A stretch of DNA of 64,000 nt from Aquipluma nitroreducens (GCF_009689585.1 NZ_AP018694.1:3115001-3179000), one strand, 5' to 3'. Counted from the stretch's first letter, positions 7,724 through 17,913 are shown. Program-made: numbers and translations. The notes: generated by a model not told the origin, from the sequence alone.

Positions 7724-8320
7724 ATGTTGAAGCAAAATTTTAAGAACGATGCGGAGGCCTTGCTGCAAATGTCGGATGGAAACGCCGCGGCTTATCGTTT
7801 TTTGTTCGACCACCACTTCACCGATTTGTGTAATTTCCTCCTGATTTACTTACATTCAAAAGAGCTTTCGGAAGAAATAGCGCTCGAAATTTTCACCTTC
7901 ATTTGGGAAAAAAGACAAACCCTTCAAATCAAAGCGAACTTTAAATCATTTCTTTTTTCTTCGGCTAAAAACCGAGCCATAAGTTTGTACCGGAAAGAAC
8001 AGAAAAAGATGTTTACCTCAATCGATCCCGGACAATCTGTTTTTCTGGACGATTCAAGCTCGCAACAACTGATGGAGAACAACGAGCTACGCGAAATTAT
8101 TAATACTGCAATCAATAAACTTCCGGAAAAAAGTAAGCAGATTTACCAATTGGCATGGGAAGAGAACTTGTCGCACAAAGAGATTGCCGAGCAATTGGGA
8201 ATTACTCCGAAAACAGTTGAGAACCATGTGGGAATTGCTTTGCGCAAACTTCGTGAATCGCTGAATCCTTATTATCAGCAAATTTTTATGCTTTTGCTGG
8301 TTCAGCTTTTTATCGACTGA
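7724..8320 (+). CDS. ECF RNA polymerase sigma factor (Bacteroidota sigma-70 family)
   Basis: A 198-residue extracytoplasmic-function sigma factor. Region 2 is seen at ~20-95 (AYRFLFDHHFTDLCNFLLIYLHSKELSEEIALEIFTFIWEKR..., FKSFLFSSAKNRAISLYRK) and region 4 at ~125-180 (LPEKSKQIYQLAWEENLSHKEIAEQLGITPKTVENHVGIALRKLRESL). There is no region 3. It should be held by the FecR protein encoded at 10691 and released when the STN-bearing SusC binds substrate, then transcribe the sus genes. Unusually a GH3 gene separates sigma and anti-sigma. The promoter is a standard housekeeping one, with no sign of autoregulation. Confidence 0.9.
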   Translation: MLKQNFKNDAEALLQMSDGNAAAYRFLFDHHFTDLCNFLLIYLHSKELSEEIALEIFTFIWEKRQTLQIKANFKSFLFSSAKNRAISLYRKEQKKMFTSIDPGQSVFLDDSSSQQLMENNELREIINTAINKLPEKSKQIYQLAWEENLSHKEIAEQLGITPKTVENHVGIALRKLRESLNPYYQQIFMLLLVQLFID

Positions 8321-8488
8321 CTTCCAAAATCTAAATATTGTACTTATCAACCCATTGCAAAACAATAAGTTCTATGCTTTGGACGGGTTTGCAGACCATT
8401 GAATAAGATGTCAGTTAAATAATTACTTTTAATTTATTAAACACGACTTATTCTCAGAACCATTCAAAACCTAAATTCTGAATCAATC

Positions 8489-10588
8489 ATGGAAATTATC
8501 AATCCTCGAATCAATGTTCTTCGGTTAACTTTTTTGAGTTTCTTAATGGTAACAGTGGCAACTGGCCTATTTGCTCAAAAACTTGTTCAGCCAGTTTTAG
8601 GACATCGTAGTGTTAGCATCCTGAAAGTAGATAATCTCGAATTTAAGGATCTCAACAAAAATGGCAAGTTAGATAAATACGAAGATTGGAGGCTTTCTGC
8701 TGAAGAAAGGAGCGCTGATCTTCTCTCAAAAATGTCAGTTGAAGAAAAAGCAGGCTTTATGCTCATCAATACGGTCTCTATGATCGGAGCTAAAAAGGCT
8801 GAAGCTGAAGGTTTGGTTGCCAGCGATTTTAATGAAACAGGAGGCCAGACCCGTGGTGGTTTTGGCGAAGCGCCGGCCAATAGTGGAGCTGGTAGAACAC
8901 AAACAACAACTGGTGCAACTGGCGTTGCCGGTGTTCTTGCTAATATGAGCGGCGGGGGAGGCGTAACCAAATTTGTGAAGGAGTATAACAATCGTCATTT
9001 TATTTATCGAATGAACGAGAGTCCAAAAAATACAGCTGAATGGGCCAATAAATTGCAGGCGTTGTGTGAAAGTCAACCATTGGGTATTCCCGCAATAGTT
9101 GCATCAAATCCGCGTAACAATATTACTGTTAATGCATCGCTTGGTACCAGTGCTGGTGCATCAATCTTTTCTGCATGGCCTGGCGAGTTGGGTTTATCTG
9201 CCATGCGCGACCTGAAATTAACCAGGGAATTTGCTGATATCGCCCGTCAGGAATGGCTGGCAGTGGGACTACGAAAAGGTTATATGTATATGGCCGATTT
9301 AGCCACAGAGCCGAGATGGTCGCGCGTAAACGGAACATTTGGGGAAGATGCTGAATGGGTCGCTAAAATGATTACTGAAGTAATCTATGGTTTTCAGGGA
9401 GAAAAATTAAGCGCCAGTTCTGTTGCTTTAACAACCAAACACTTTCCGGGTGGTGGTTCCGGAGAAGATGGGCAGGATTCTCATTTTGAGTGGGGTAAAA
9501 AAGAAATCTATCCCGGCGGCATGTTTGAAAATAATCTGATCCCTTTCCGTGCTGCGATAAAAGCTGGTACTTCATCGATGATGCCTTATTATTCGCTTCC
9601 TTCAGGCACCAAATATGAAGAGGTCGGTTTTGCCTTCAATAAGGGAGCTATTACCGACTTGCTCCGGAATGAAATGGGTTTCAAGGGCATCATTAATTCC
9701 GATACCGGTCCACTTACTGGTATGCCTTGGGGAGTCGAAAATCTCACTAAACAGGAACGCTATAAAAAAGCGATTGAAGCGGGCGTAAATCTATTTTCAG
9801 GAGAATCGGATCCAGCTATGTTGCTTGAAATAATTAGCAATGGAATGGTTGATATGAGTTACATTGACAACTCAGTAATTCGGCTGTTAAATGAAAAATT
9901 TGAAATGGGCTTGTTTGAAAATCCATATGTTGATGAAAATGCAGCCGAAAAAATTGTCAACAATGCAAAGTTCAAAGAACGAGCTGATTTAGCACTTCGT
10001 AAATCAATTGTTTTGTTGGAAAACGACACCAAGACATTACCAGTTCAGGCAAAAACCAAAATCTATTTTGAGACATATTCGAAAGGTACTAAAGACAAGT
10101 TGTCGGATCCTGGAATCGTTTATACTGAAAATGGCAATAAATATCCGGTAACATTTGTGAATACTCCTGAAGAAGCCGATGTTGTGCTTTTATGGCTTGT
10201 ACCTACCGGAAATTCGTTATTTGCTTCCACCGGAGCACCTGTCTCCATTTCATTGTCAAAATGTTCTGTGGATGTGGATTATGTGAACAAGCTAACGGTT
10301 AAAAAACCAACCATCCTAGTTGTGAATTACACCAATCCATGGGTGATCGACGAGATTTACAATAACCAGACCAAAGGCAACTTTAAAGCTGTTTTGGCAA
10401 CATTTGGAACTACCCAAGATGCACTTTTGGATGTAGTAACCGGAAAGTTTAACCCATCCGGTAAAATGCCTTTTTCTACACCCATTTCTGATGAAGCTGT
10501 CACCAATCAAAAGGAAGACGTACCCGGTTATCTGGAAGGAAAGGGCTATGCTCTTTTTAATTACAATCAGGGTTTGAGTTATAAGTAG
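8489..10588 (+). CDS. glycoside hydrolase family 3 (beta-glucosidase-like), secreted
   Basis: A 699-residue exported enzyme that removes beta-linked sugars from non-reducing ends. Signal peptide ~1-30 (FLMVTVATGLFAQ). Residues ~50-65 (KDLNKNGKLDKYEDW) form a Ca-binding-like DxNxNGxxD loop. The GH3 barrel shows TTKHFPGGGSGEDGQD and GFKGIINSDTGPL, with D405 as the expected nucleophile (SD in place of the usual TDW). The C-terminal sandwich domain has TILVVNYTNPWVIDE and FGTTQDALLDVVTGKFNPSGKMPFS. A low-complexity Gly/Ala/Thr stretch at ~113-153 is not usual for the family. It sits between the sigma and anti-sigma genes and ends at a strong terminator. Linkage and sugar cannot be read from the sequence. 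Confidence 0.88.
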   Translation: MEIINPRINVLRLTFLSFLMVTVATGLFAQKLVQPVLGHRSVSILKVDNLEFKDLNKNGKLDKYEDWRLSAEERSADLLSKMSVEEKAGFMLINTVSMIGAKKAEAEGLVASDFNETGGQTRGGFGEAPANSGAGRTQTTTGATGVAGVLANMSGGGGVTKFVKEYNNRHFIYRMNESPKNTAEWANKLQALCESQPLGIPAIVASNPRNNITVNASLGTSAGASIFSAWPGELGLSAMRDLKLTREFADIARQEWLAVGLRKGYMYMADLATEPRWSRVNGTFGEDAEWVAKMITEVIYGFQGEKLSASSVALTTKHFPGGGSGEDGQDSHFEWGKKEIYPGGMFENNLIPFRAAIKAGTSSMMPYYSLPSGTKYEEVGFAFNKGAITDLLRNEMGFKGIINSDTGPLTGMPWGVENLTKQERYKKAIEAGVNLFSGESDPAMLLEIISNGMVDMSYIDNSVIRLLNEKFEMGLFENPYVDENAAEKIVNNAKFKERADLALRKSIVLLENDTKTLPVQAKTKIYFETYSKGTKDKLSDPGIVYTENGNKYPVTFVNTPEEADVVLLWLVPTGNSLFASTGAPVSISLSKCSVDVDYVNKLTVKKPTILVVNYTNPWVIDEIYNNQTKGNFKAVLATFGTTQDALLDVVTGKFNPSGKMPFSTPISDEAVTNQKEDVPGYLEGKGYALFNYNQGLSYK

Positions 10589-10628
10589 CTGTATTTGTGT
10601 AATCTACAATAAGGTGTTAAAAAAGTTT

Positions 10629-10667
10629 AAAAATCCTTCAATTTCGATTGAGGGATTTTTTCTTTTT
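10629..10667 (+). terminator. Rho-independent terminator after GH3
   Basis: A 14-bp stem (arms 10629-10642 and 10647-10660, one G-T pair) with a TTCG tetraloop, followed by T-rich sequence. It separates the GH3 gene from the fecR-like gene. Confidence 0.85.
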
Positions 10668-10690
10668 AGGAGACTTATACACGTAAGACT

Positions 10691-11695
10691 ATGACTATGC
10701 AACAAGACCATATACCCTGGGATGCGATCTCCGCTCGTTTGAAAGACGAAGCTGATGAGGATCAAATTCGACAAATTCAAAAGTGGCTGGATTTGTCTCC
10801 AGAGCATCCAGTAATTTTGACTGAAATAATGAATGTTTGGTCGGTTTCGAAAAGCAGTACCGAATTTTATCAGCCCGATTTATCAGTCAATTGGCAGAAA
10901 TTGATGCAGAAGGTTAATTCTCGTCCTAAACAAAGCCTGTTTCGTACCATTTCTTTTCGGATCTCGGCAGCCGCAGCTGTTTTGGCATTGGTTTTTTTGG
11001 CTGGATTAGGTCTTGGTGATGGTTTTTTGAATTCATCTAAAAAAGTATCTTATACCCGCATTATTGCTCCGGAAGGAAATAAAACTCAAATTGTTCTTCC
11101 TGATAGTACACATGTTTGGCTCAATTCGGGCTCTGAATTGCAGTATGCATCTGATTATTCTGCAAGGAACCGCAAAGTCAATATGAAAGGCGAGTGTTTC
11201 TTTGATGTGGTAAAAGATCCGGATCACCCATTTATCGTTCAGGGATCGAAATTTCAGGTGCGCGTTTTTGGAACCCGATTTAATGTGAATGAAGATGCCT
11301 CCCAAAATACTGCGGATATTACATTAGTTTCAGGTAAAGTTCAGGTTTTCAATTTAGACGATAAGCCTGTATCCGAATTGATTCCTGGTCAGCAATTGGT
11401 TTATAATCAAGGAATTTATCACGTGCAGAAGGCCGTTAATATGGAAGCGCTTACCGCATGGCTAAATAACATGCTGATTTTCGATAACCAGCCTTTTGAA
11501 GAAGTAATTCATTATTTGGAGAAATGGTATGGGGTGAAAATACAGTTAGATCATACCCTGTATTACAGTCACAACTATACATTCAAAGTTAAAACCGAAA
11601 GTTTACGCGAAGTTCTTGCCCTTATTTCGGTCATCACACCCATTGAATATCAGATAGAAGGAGAAAAAGTAATGATCAAATATAAAAAGCTATGA
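10691..11695 (+). CDS. FecR-family anti-sigma factor
   Basis: A 334-residue inner-membrane anti-sigma regulator. The cytoplasmic part (~1-90) would bind the sigma factor. One TM helix lies at ~97-115 (AAAAVLALVFLAGLGLGDG). The periplasmic FecR domain starts at ~123 (TRIIAPEGNKTQIVLPDSTHVWLNSGSELQY... GECFFDVVKDPDHPFIVQGSKFQVRVFGTRFNV) and the C-terminal DUF4974 domain covers ~255-330 (FDNQPFEEVIHYLEKWYGVKI... FKVKTESLREVLALI). It would receive the signal from the STN domain of the SusC protein encoded next. A second ATG two codons downstream is equally possible as start. Confidence 0.92.
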   Translation: MTMQQDHIPWDAISARLKDEADEDQIRQIQKWLDLSPEHPVILTEIMNVWSVSKSSTEFYQPDLSVNWQKLMQKVNSRPKQSLFRTISFRISAAAAVLALVFLAGLGLGDGFLNSSKKVSYTRIIAPEGNKTQIVLPDSTHVWLNSGSELQYASDYSARNRKVNMKGECFFDVVKDPDHPFIVQGSKFQVRVFGTRFNVNEDASQNTADITLVSGKVQVFNLDDKPVSELIPGQQLVYNQGIYHVQKAVNMEALTAWLNNMLIFDNQPFEEVIHYLEKWYGVKIQLDHTLYYSHNYTFKVKTESLREVLALISVITPIEYQIEGEKVMIKYKKL

Positions 11696-11711
11696 GTTAA
11701 TTCGACACAAA

Positions 11712-11743
11712 AAACAGGAAGCGTTCGAGGCTCCCTGTTTCTA
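11712..11743 (+). terminator. likely terminator after fecR-like gene
   Basis: Stem AAACAGGAAGC / GCTCCCTGTTT with one mismatch and a 7-nt loop. The following T-run is short, so termination may be partial. Confidence 0.5.
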
Positions 11744-11838
11744 AATTAGTTTTATTGTTGAACCGAATTTTCCATGCAAAAAGCTTCCTGAGAAAAAGTA
11801 CTGCATAGAAAATTCAAAAAACTAAATCATTCAAAATT

Positions 11839-14800
11839 ATGAAAAAAAAATCAATGCACATGTGGCGGGGGAACCCGCTTGCACAAAAAATTCTTTTAAT
11901 TATGCGACTTACGCTATTCTTAATGGTTTTTAGTGTTTTAAGTGCTTTTTCGAGCAGCTACGCACAAAAGACCAAACTTAATCTGAAAGTTCAAAATAGT
12001 CAGGTGAAGGAAGTTTTAAACGAGATCGAAAATCAGAGCGATTTCTTTTTTATGTACGACAATCATCAGGTTGATGTTGAACGGCGTGTAAATCTTGAAA
12101 TTAATTCGCTGAACATTGATCAGGCGCTTCAAAAATTATTCGAGGGCACATCAACAGGTTACAAAGTTGTAAACAGGCAGATTCTCCTTTTCACAGAAAA
12201 TGAAAGCAGTGCTTATTCTCAGCAAACCACTAAGGTTACTGGTAAAGTAACTGATGGGTCGGGTGGTACATTACCTGGCGTTTCTGTCGTAGTAAAAGGA
12301 ACTACAAATGGAACTATCACCGACATCGACGGTGCATATAACATTGGTAATGTGCCTGTAAACGCAACATTGCAGTTCTCTTTTGTTGGTATGAAGTCTC
12401 AGGATATAGCAGTGGCTGGTAAAACCACCATTAATGTAGTTCTTGAAGAAGAAACAGTTGGTATTGAAGAGGTTATTGCTATTGGTTATGGCGTTCAGAA
12501 AAAGAAATTAAATACCGGATCAACGATTCAGGTAACCGGCGAAAATCTGCAAAAGATGAGTACTGTGAGCGCTTTGGGCGCTTTGCAGAGTCAAACTCCT
12601 GGGGTTAGTATTACTCAATCATCAGGTATGCCTGGCGAAGGTTATAAAGTTACTGTTCGTGGTTTGGGTACTATTGGTAATTCCAATCCATTGTATGTTA
12701 TCGACGGGATTGCTGGAGGCGATATTAACTCGTTAAACCCTGCAGATATTGAGTCGGTTGACGTACTGAAAGATGCTGCTTCGGCTGCAATTTATGGTGC
12801 ACGCGCCGCTAACGGTGTTATTTTGGTTACTACCAAACAAGGTAAGTCAGGAAAAATGCAGGTTACCTACGACGGGTATTACGGCGTACAGAATCCATAC
12901 AAGGAAGCGCCGCTTTTGAATGCAAAAGAATACATGACTATTTTGGATGAAATCAATTTTAACGAAGGTTTGGCTTCTTTCGATTGGCAAGGCGTGCTTC
13001 CTTCTTTATATTCAAAAATTCAGAGTGGTGAGTGGAACGGAACAAATTGGCTAAAAGAAATCCGTAATAAAAATGCAGCAACACAGAACCACGCCATCAA
13101 CATGTTGGGTGGTAGTGAAACCTCGAAATTCTCATTGGGTTTTTCTTACAGCGATCAACAAGGTATTTATGGTAGTCCGGTTGAGCCAGACAATAAACGT
13201 TATACGGCTCGATTGAATTCGGAACATGTTATTTTGAAAGGCAGTTCAGGCCGTGATGTAGTAAAATTTTCTGAAAACCTGAATTTTGGCTACGGCGAAA
13301 AACAAGGTATTGGTATTGGCAATATCTATTGGAACGACATTCACAATATGATGGTTGGTAGTCCTTTGATGCCAGTTTACGGTACCGATGGAACTTATTT
13401 CGATAAAAAAGACAAGGCTTTAACGGGGCTTGATCTTTTTAATCCAGACATTGCAAACCCTATTGCAAACATGGTCTATAATCGGGGTCAGAATTTGTCG
13501 AAAAACTACAATTTAAACGCAAATGCTTCTCTTGAAATTCAGCCCATTAAAGATTTAACATTGAAAAGTACATTTGGGTATAAGAACAGCGCAAGTAGCT
13601 ATCGTCAATATACTCCAATGTACGAACTTTCAACTTCAAGCATGAATACCATCGATAAGGTTAACCAGTCAATGGGTTCAGGCTATAGCTGGACATTTGA
13701 GAACACAATTTCCTATTCAAAAATGTTTAACGAGCATTCGTTTAATGCCATTATTGGTCAGTCTCTCGAAAAATGGGGAATGGGTGAAGATATGAATGTT
13801 ACCAATGGCTACTCACTTTTTACTGATTTTGAACATGCATGGCTCGATAATACCAAAGGCTTGACTGCCGGAACAACAACAATCAGCGGTAAACCTTGGG
13901 GATCAGGAGGCGTTGAGTCGTTCTTTGGTCGTTTAAGCTACAACTACAAAGAAACCTATATGGCTACCGTTGTGATGCGTGCCGATGGTTCTTCAAACTT
14001 CGCCCGTGGAAATCGTTGGGGTTATTTCCCATCAGTTTCGGCAGGTTGGGTTATGACAAATGAGTCGTTTATGCAAAACACCAAGAGCTGGTTAGATTTC
14101 TTCAAACTACGTGGTAGCTGGGGTCAAAACGGTAACGCCGCGATTGATAATTTCCAATACCTTGCAACAGTGGCTTTCGATTTAACAGGAGCCTATTCAT
14201 TTGGTAATACCAAAACTACTCAGTCAACAGGTGGTTATGCCGAAATTCTCCCAAACAAAGACATTAAATGGGAGACTTCTGAAACAGTTGATTTAGGGTT
14301 TGATGCCCGTTTCATACAGTCGCGTTTGGGTTTGGCTTTCGACTGGTATAACAAAAAAACCATCGACTGGCTTGTTGACGCACCAATATTGGGATCGTAT
14401 GGAACAAAAGCTCCATACATTAATGGTGGTGATGTTGTGAATAAGGGTTTTGAACTTGGCGCTAACTGGAAAGATCATGTTGGTAAAGTAAACTATGGAG
14501 TAAACTTCAACATTGCCCATAATAAGAACGAAGTTACCCGTATTGCGAATAGTGAAGGGATTATCCATGGTGATGCAAATGTTTTGAGCCAGGGTACTTC
14601 TGAAATGTATCGTGCACAGGTAGGATTTCCTATTGGTTATTTCTGGGGATACAAAACTGCCGGAGTATTCCAGAATCTGGAAGAAATTGCTGCTACAAAA
14701 ACATTTTTGCAATCAAAACCTCAGCCCGGAGATTTAATCTTTGTTGATACCAACAGTGATGGAAAAATTGATAACAAAGATAAAGTTGAAATTGGTGATC

Positions 14801-15297
14801 CTCATCCCGACTTTACTATCGGTTTCGGTTTTAATGTTGATTATAAAGGGTTCGATTTGAATGTGGCTGCTTCAGGAGCCTTTGGACAACAAATTGCAAA
14901 ATCGTACCGTTCGTTTGCCGACTCATATGTTCAAAATTATACAACCGATATATTTGCCCGCTGGCATGGAGAAGGAACTTCCAATAAATTGCCTCGTTTG
15001 ACAAGCGGAAGCAATACAAACTGGCAGGAAATTTCTGATATCTATATTGAAAATGGCGACTATGTAAAAATTCAAAATGTAAGTGTTGGCTACGATTTCA
15101 AAAAATTGTTCACCAAATTACCATTTTCACAGGCTCGTTTATATGTAACAGCGCAGAATGTTTACACATTCACCAATTATTCTGGTCAGGATCCTGAAAT
15201 TGGATATGGCGGCGGTCAAAGCTGGGTATCTGGAGTTGATTTAGGATTCTATCCAAGTCCACGGACATTTTTGATGGGTGTTAATCTCAAATTTTAA
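11839..15297 (+). CDS. SusC/RagA-type TonB-dependent transporter with STN signalling domain
   Basis: A 1152-residue outer-membrane TonB-dependent transporter for oligosaccharides. Signal peptide to ~42 (SSYAQ). STN domain ~45-120 (KLNLKVQNSQVKEVLNEIENQ... GYKVVNRQILLF) for contact with the FecR anti-sigma. CarboxypepD-regulatory-like domain ~132-213 (VTGKVTDGSGGTLPGVSVVVKG). The RagA signature and plug follow (~220-345: PLYVIDGIAGGDINSLNPADIESVDVLKDAASAAIYGARAANGVILVTTK cut across), then a 22-strand-type barrel. It pairs with the SusD gene 12 bp downstream. The STN domain explains the sigma/FecR pair upstream. The substrate is not readable; neighbouring GH3/GH2 enzymes suggest a beta-linked glycan. 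Confidence 0.95.
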   Translation: MKKKSMHMWRGNPLAQKILLIMRLTLFLMVFSVLSAFSSSYAQKTKLNLKVQNSQVKEVLNEIENQSDFFFMYDNHQVDVERRVNLEINSLNIDQALQKLFEGTSTGYKVVNRQILLFTENESSAYSQQTTKVTGKVTDGSGGTLPGVSVVVKGTTNGTITDIDGAYNIGNVPVNATLQFSFVGMKSQDIAVAGKTTINVVLEEETVGIEEVIAIGYGVQKKKLNTGSTIQVTGENLQKMSTVSALGALQSQTPGVSITQSSGMPGEGYKVTVRGLGTIGNSNPLYVIDGIAGGDINSLNPADIESVDVLKDAASAAIYGARAANGVILVTTKQGKSGKMQVTYDGYYGVQNPYKEAPLLNAKEYMTILDEINFNEGLASFDWQGVLPSLYSKIQSGEWNGTNWLKEIRNKNAATQNHAINMLGGSETSKFSLGFSYSDQQGIYGSPVEPDNKRYTARLNSEHVILKGSSGRDVVKFSENLNFGYGEKQGIGIGNIYWNDIHNMMVGSPLMPVYGTDGTYFDKKDKALTGLDLFNPDIANPIANMVYNRGQNLSKNYNLNANASLEIQPIKDLTLKSTFGYKNSASSYRQYTPMYELSTSSMNTIDKVNQSMGSGYSWTFENTISYSKMFNEHSFNAIIGQSLEKWGMGEDMNVTNGYSLFTDFEHAWLDNTKGLTAGTTTISGKPWGSGGVESFFGRLSYNYKETYMATVVMRADGSSNFARGNRWGYFPSVSAGWVMTNESFMQNTKSWLDFFKLRGSWGQNGNAAIDNFQYLATVAFDLTGAYSFGNTKTTQSTGGYAEILPNKDIKWETSETVDLGFDARFIQSRLGLAFDWYNKKTIDWLVDAPILGSYGTKAPYINGGDVVNKGFELGANWKDHVGKVNYGVNFNIAHNKNEVTRIANSEGIIHGDANVLSQGTSEMYRAQVGFPIGYFWGYKTAGVFQNLEEIAATKTFLQSKPQPGDLIFVDTNSDGKIDNKDKVEIGDPHPDFTIGFGFNVDYKGFDLNVAASGAFGQQIAKSYRSFADSYVQNYTTDIFARWHGEGTSNKLPRLTSGSNTNWQEISDIYIENGDYVKIQNVSVGYDFKKLFTKLPFSQARLYVTAQNVYTFTNYSGQDPEIGYGGGQSWVSGVDLGFYPSPRTFLMGVNLKF

Positions 15298-15309
15298 TTT
15301 TTTTCCGCT

Positions 15310-17019
15310 ATGAAGAATTTAATATATATATGTATAGCCGCAACTTCGCTGCTATTTATGAGTTGTGAAGATTTTTTGGATACAAGTAATCTCACAAAAA
15401 AGGATACTTCAAATTATCCTCAGACTTTAACCGATGCACAGCAAATGATTACTGGAATTTACTCCAATCTTAACTATGCTGTTGCAAGTCCTGCGAGTTC
15501 ATCTTATTTCGTGTCAGAGCTTGTTTCCGACGACCGTTTTGGTGGAGGTGGAGAAAATGATAAAATGGTGCAGGCCTTAGATCTTATGCTCAATTATGGG
15601 TCAAGCATGCTTCAGGATTTCTGGAACACCCGCTATAAAGGCATTTTCCGTGCGAACATGGCTATTGAAACTCTTGACAATTGTTCTGGTTTCGAAAGCG
15701 ATGATCAAAAAAATCAGATAAAAGGCGAAGCTTATTTCATGCGTGCCTTTTTCTACTCCGAAATGGCAACTCTTTTTGGTCAGGTGCCTTTGGTGGTTGC
15801 TACTGATCCGGTAAACTTGCCTAAAGCTACTCCCGAAGAGCTTTATGCCCAGATTGCTACCGACCTGAAAACAGCTATTGAGATGATGCCATCGAAACCT
15901 TATACTTCGGTTGAAGCCGGACACGCAACCAAATGGGCTGCAGAGGCGCTTATGGCTCGCGTATATTTATTCTATACCGGATTTTATACAAAAGATGCAC
16001 TTCCTCTTGTTGGTGGTGGATCTGTATCTAAAGATCAGGTAGTTGCATGGCTTGAAGATTGTATTGAGAATAGTGGCCACACTCTCGTGGGCGATTATCG
16101 CAATCTTTGGTCGTATACCAATAAATATACTGTTGAAGATTATGACTATACAAAAGGTAAAGGGTTGAAATGGGTTGAAGACGATGGCGCGGTAAATCCT
16201 GAAACCATGTTCTCGGTTAAATTCTCAAACTTTCCAAGCTGGAGCACAACTATTGGTTATGCTAATCAGAATGCTCTTTACTTCGGAATCCGTGGTGGTC
16301 AGGATTTAGCTAAAACATTCCCATTTGGTCAAGGCTGGGGAATGGGTCCGGTGAATCCAACACTTTGGAATGACTGGAAAGCTGCAGAACCAACAGATAT
16401 TCGCCGTTCAGCTTCAATTATTGATATTCCTCAGGAACTACCAAATTATACCAAGGGTGGATGGGCTGACTTTGTTCAGGAAACTGATTACTGGCAAAAG
16501 AAATTTAGTCCGGTATCTGCAAAAAATACTGAAGGCGGTTATGCATCTTCATACAGTGTATTGATGTATAATACTCCTGAAAACTTCCAGCTCGACAATA
16601 CAATGGATCAGGTTATTATTCGTTTGGCCGATGTTTACCTGATGCACTCTGAATTAACACAAACCAATACCTATATGAATAAGGTTCGTGAACGTGCTGG
16701 CTTGACAGATAAGCCTTACTCATTGGCAAACATTCAGAATGAACGTCGTTGGGAGCTTGCTTTTGAAGGTACTCGATGGAATGATATTCGCCGTTGGGGT
16801 CTTGCTGCCGATTTACTCGATAAACAAATTGGGGTTGCCTGCTACTACAAGGCCACTGCCGATGTGACCAAATCGTTTGGTGGAGGTTACAAGGCTCGCT
16901 ACAATGCGACGAAAGGATTTTTTCCGATTCCTGAAGCTCAAATTGCTCTTTCGCAGGGTGTCTTGGTTCAGAACGATGGCTGGGGAACTACTGGTGCGGA
17001 GTATACCGGTTGGAAATAA
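15310..17019 (+). CDS. SusD/RagB-type surface glycan-binding lipoprotein
   Basis: A 569-residue lipoprotein with lipobox LLFMSC (lipidated C19), anchored at the cell surface as the lid of the SusC barrel. SusD-typical pieces: early TLTDAQQMITGIYSNL, the TPR-rich centre (GEAYFMRAFFYSEMATLFGQVPLV, ATKWAAEALMARVYLFYTGFYT), and the C-terminal RLADVYLMHSEL ... NKVRERAGL and NERRWELAFEGTRWNDIRRWG segments. It binds glycan and passes it to the transporter. Expressed with susC (12-bp gap) and with the lipoprotein gene 33 bp downstream. Confidence 0.95.
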   Translation: MKNLIYICIAATSLLFMSCEDFLDTSNLTKKDTSNYPQTLTDAQQMITGIYSNLNYAVASPASSSYFVSELVSDDRFGGGGENDKMVQALDLMLNYGSSMLQDFWNTRYKGIFRANMAIETLDNCSGFESDDQKNQIKGEAYFMRAFFYSEMATLFGQVPLVVATDPVNLPKATPEELYAQIATDLKTAIEMMPSKPYTSVEAGHATKWAAEALMARVYLFYTGFYTKDALPLVGGGSVSKDQVVAWLEDCIENSGHTLVGDYRNLWSYTNKYTVEDYDYTKGKGLKWVEDDGAVNPETMFSVKFSNFPSWSTTIGYANQNALYFGIRGGQDLAKTFPFGQGWGMGPVNPTLWNDWKAAEPTDIRRSASIIDIPQELPNYTKGGWADFVQETDYWQKKFSPVSAKNTEGGYASSYSVLMYNTPENFQLDNTMDQVIIRLADVYLMHSELTQTNTYMNKVRERAGLTDKPYSLANIQNERRWELAFEGTRWNDIRRWGLAADLLDKQIGVACYYKATADVTKSFGGGYKARYNATKGFFPIPEAQIALSQGVLVQNDGWGTTGAEYTGWK

Positions 17020-17052
17020 TATAATTGATTAAAGACTTTTAACTAAGCGAAT

Positions 17053-17886
17053 ATGAAAAATATAATATATGCTTTGTACATGTTGGTCATTGTTTTGGTA
17101 GCATGTGACCCTATTGAAAATCGTGATTCAATTGGAGGCGCAATTAGCGCCGATCAATTGGATGTAACAGCCACACCGATTGTTGTTAATGGCAAGAAAT
17201 CGAACAAAATCGTGCTAACCAATAATAGCCCTGTATTGTCATCATGGGATTATGGTTTAAAAATTTCTCAGAAGCAATGTGACACGATACTGATGGTTGT
17301 TCCTGGAAATGCTACAATTGCATTTACGGGATTAAATCCTGACGGAAGTAAAATAACCAAAGATCTTCAGGTAACTGTTGACGAACTTACTTATCCTGTT
17401 GCGCCGCAATGGGGATACCTTTGCGGATCGGGTCAGAAGACATGGGTTTGGGACGAAACTGCCAGTTCCTGTTTTGGTAACGGAGGATATTTGGGCAATA
17501 ATTCACCAGGTTGGTGGGCGCTTAAAATCGGTGAGCTCGATGGCCAGGCTGCTGGCGAAGGCGAAGGCGCTTCAATGGTTTTTTCTACCACTGGTGCTTC
17601 TTTAACCAAAAACTACACCAATGGCACTGCCGCCAGTAAAGGTAAGTTTGATTTTGATATGTCGAAAACAACAGCCGATGGAAATGGAGCAACCTGGGCA
17701 CAAGGTGTGTTAACTACATCAAACGTTACAGTGCTTTGTGGTATCTCAATCAATGAAGGGAAAAAGAATGTGAATTCATACGACATTCTCTCGTTGGATA
17801 ATGATAAAATGACACTTTCTTATCATGCACCAGGAACTGGTGGTTGGGGAGAGGCTTGGTTTTGGCTGTTTAGAAAAGCTGATTAA
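17053..17886 (+). CDS. SusE/F-position surface lipoprotein, family not recognised
   Basis: A 277-residue lipoprotein with lipobox VLVAC (C18). It occupies the slot of SusE/SusF-type glycan-binding lipoproteins at the end of a susCD operon. The first ~110 residues look like an Ig/PKD-like beta-sandwich (VVNGKKSNKIVLTNNSPVLSSWDYG, TIAFTGLNPDGSKITKDLQVTVDELT). The remainder is rich in Gly, Trp and aromatic residues (QKTWVWDETA, NNSPGWWALKIG, GTGGWGEAWFWLFRK), consistent with a second carbohydrate-binding sandwich. Glycan binding is inferred from position and composition. A strong terminator follows. Confidence 0.7.
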   Translation: MKNIIYALYMLVIVLVACDPIENRDSIGGAISADQLDVTATPIVVNGKKSNKIVLTNNSPVLSSWDYGLKISQKQCDTILMVVPGNATIAFTGLNPDGSKITKDLQVTVDELTYPVAPQWGYLCGSGQKTWVWDETASSCFGNGGYLGNNSPGWWALKIGELDGQAAGEGEGASMVFSTTGASLTKNYTNGTAASKGKFDFDMSKTTADGNGATWAQGVLTTSNVTVLCGISINEGKKNVNSYDILSLDNDKMTLSYHAPGTGGWGEAWFWLFRKAD

Positions 17887-17913
17887 TTAGTATTTGCGGC
17901 TAAATATATTCAG

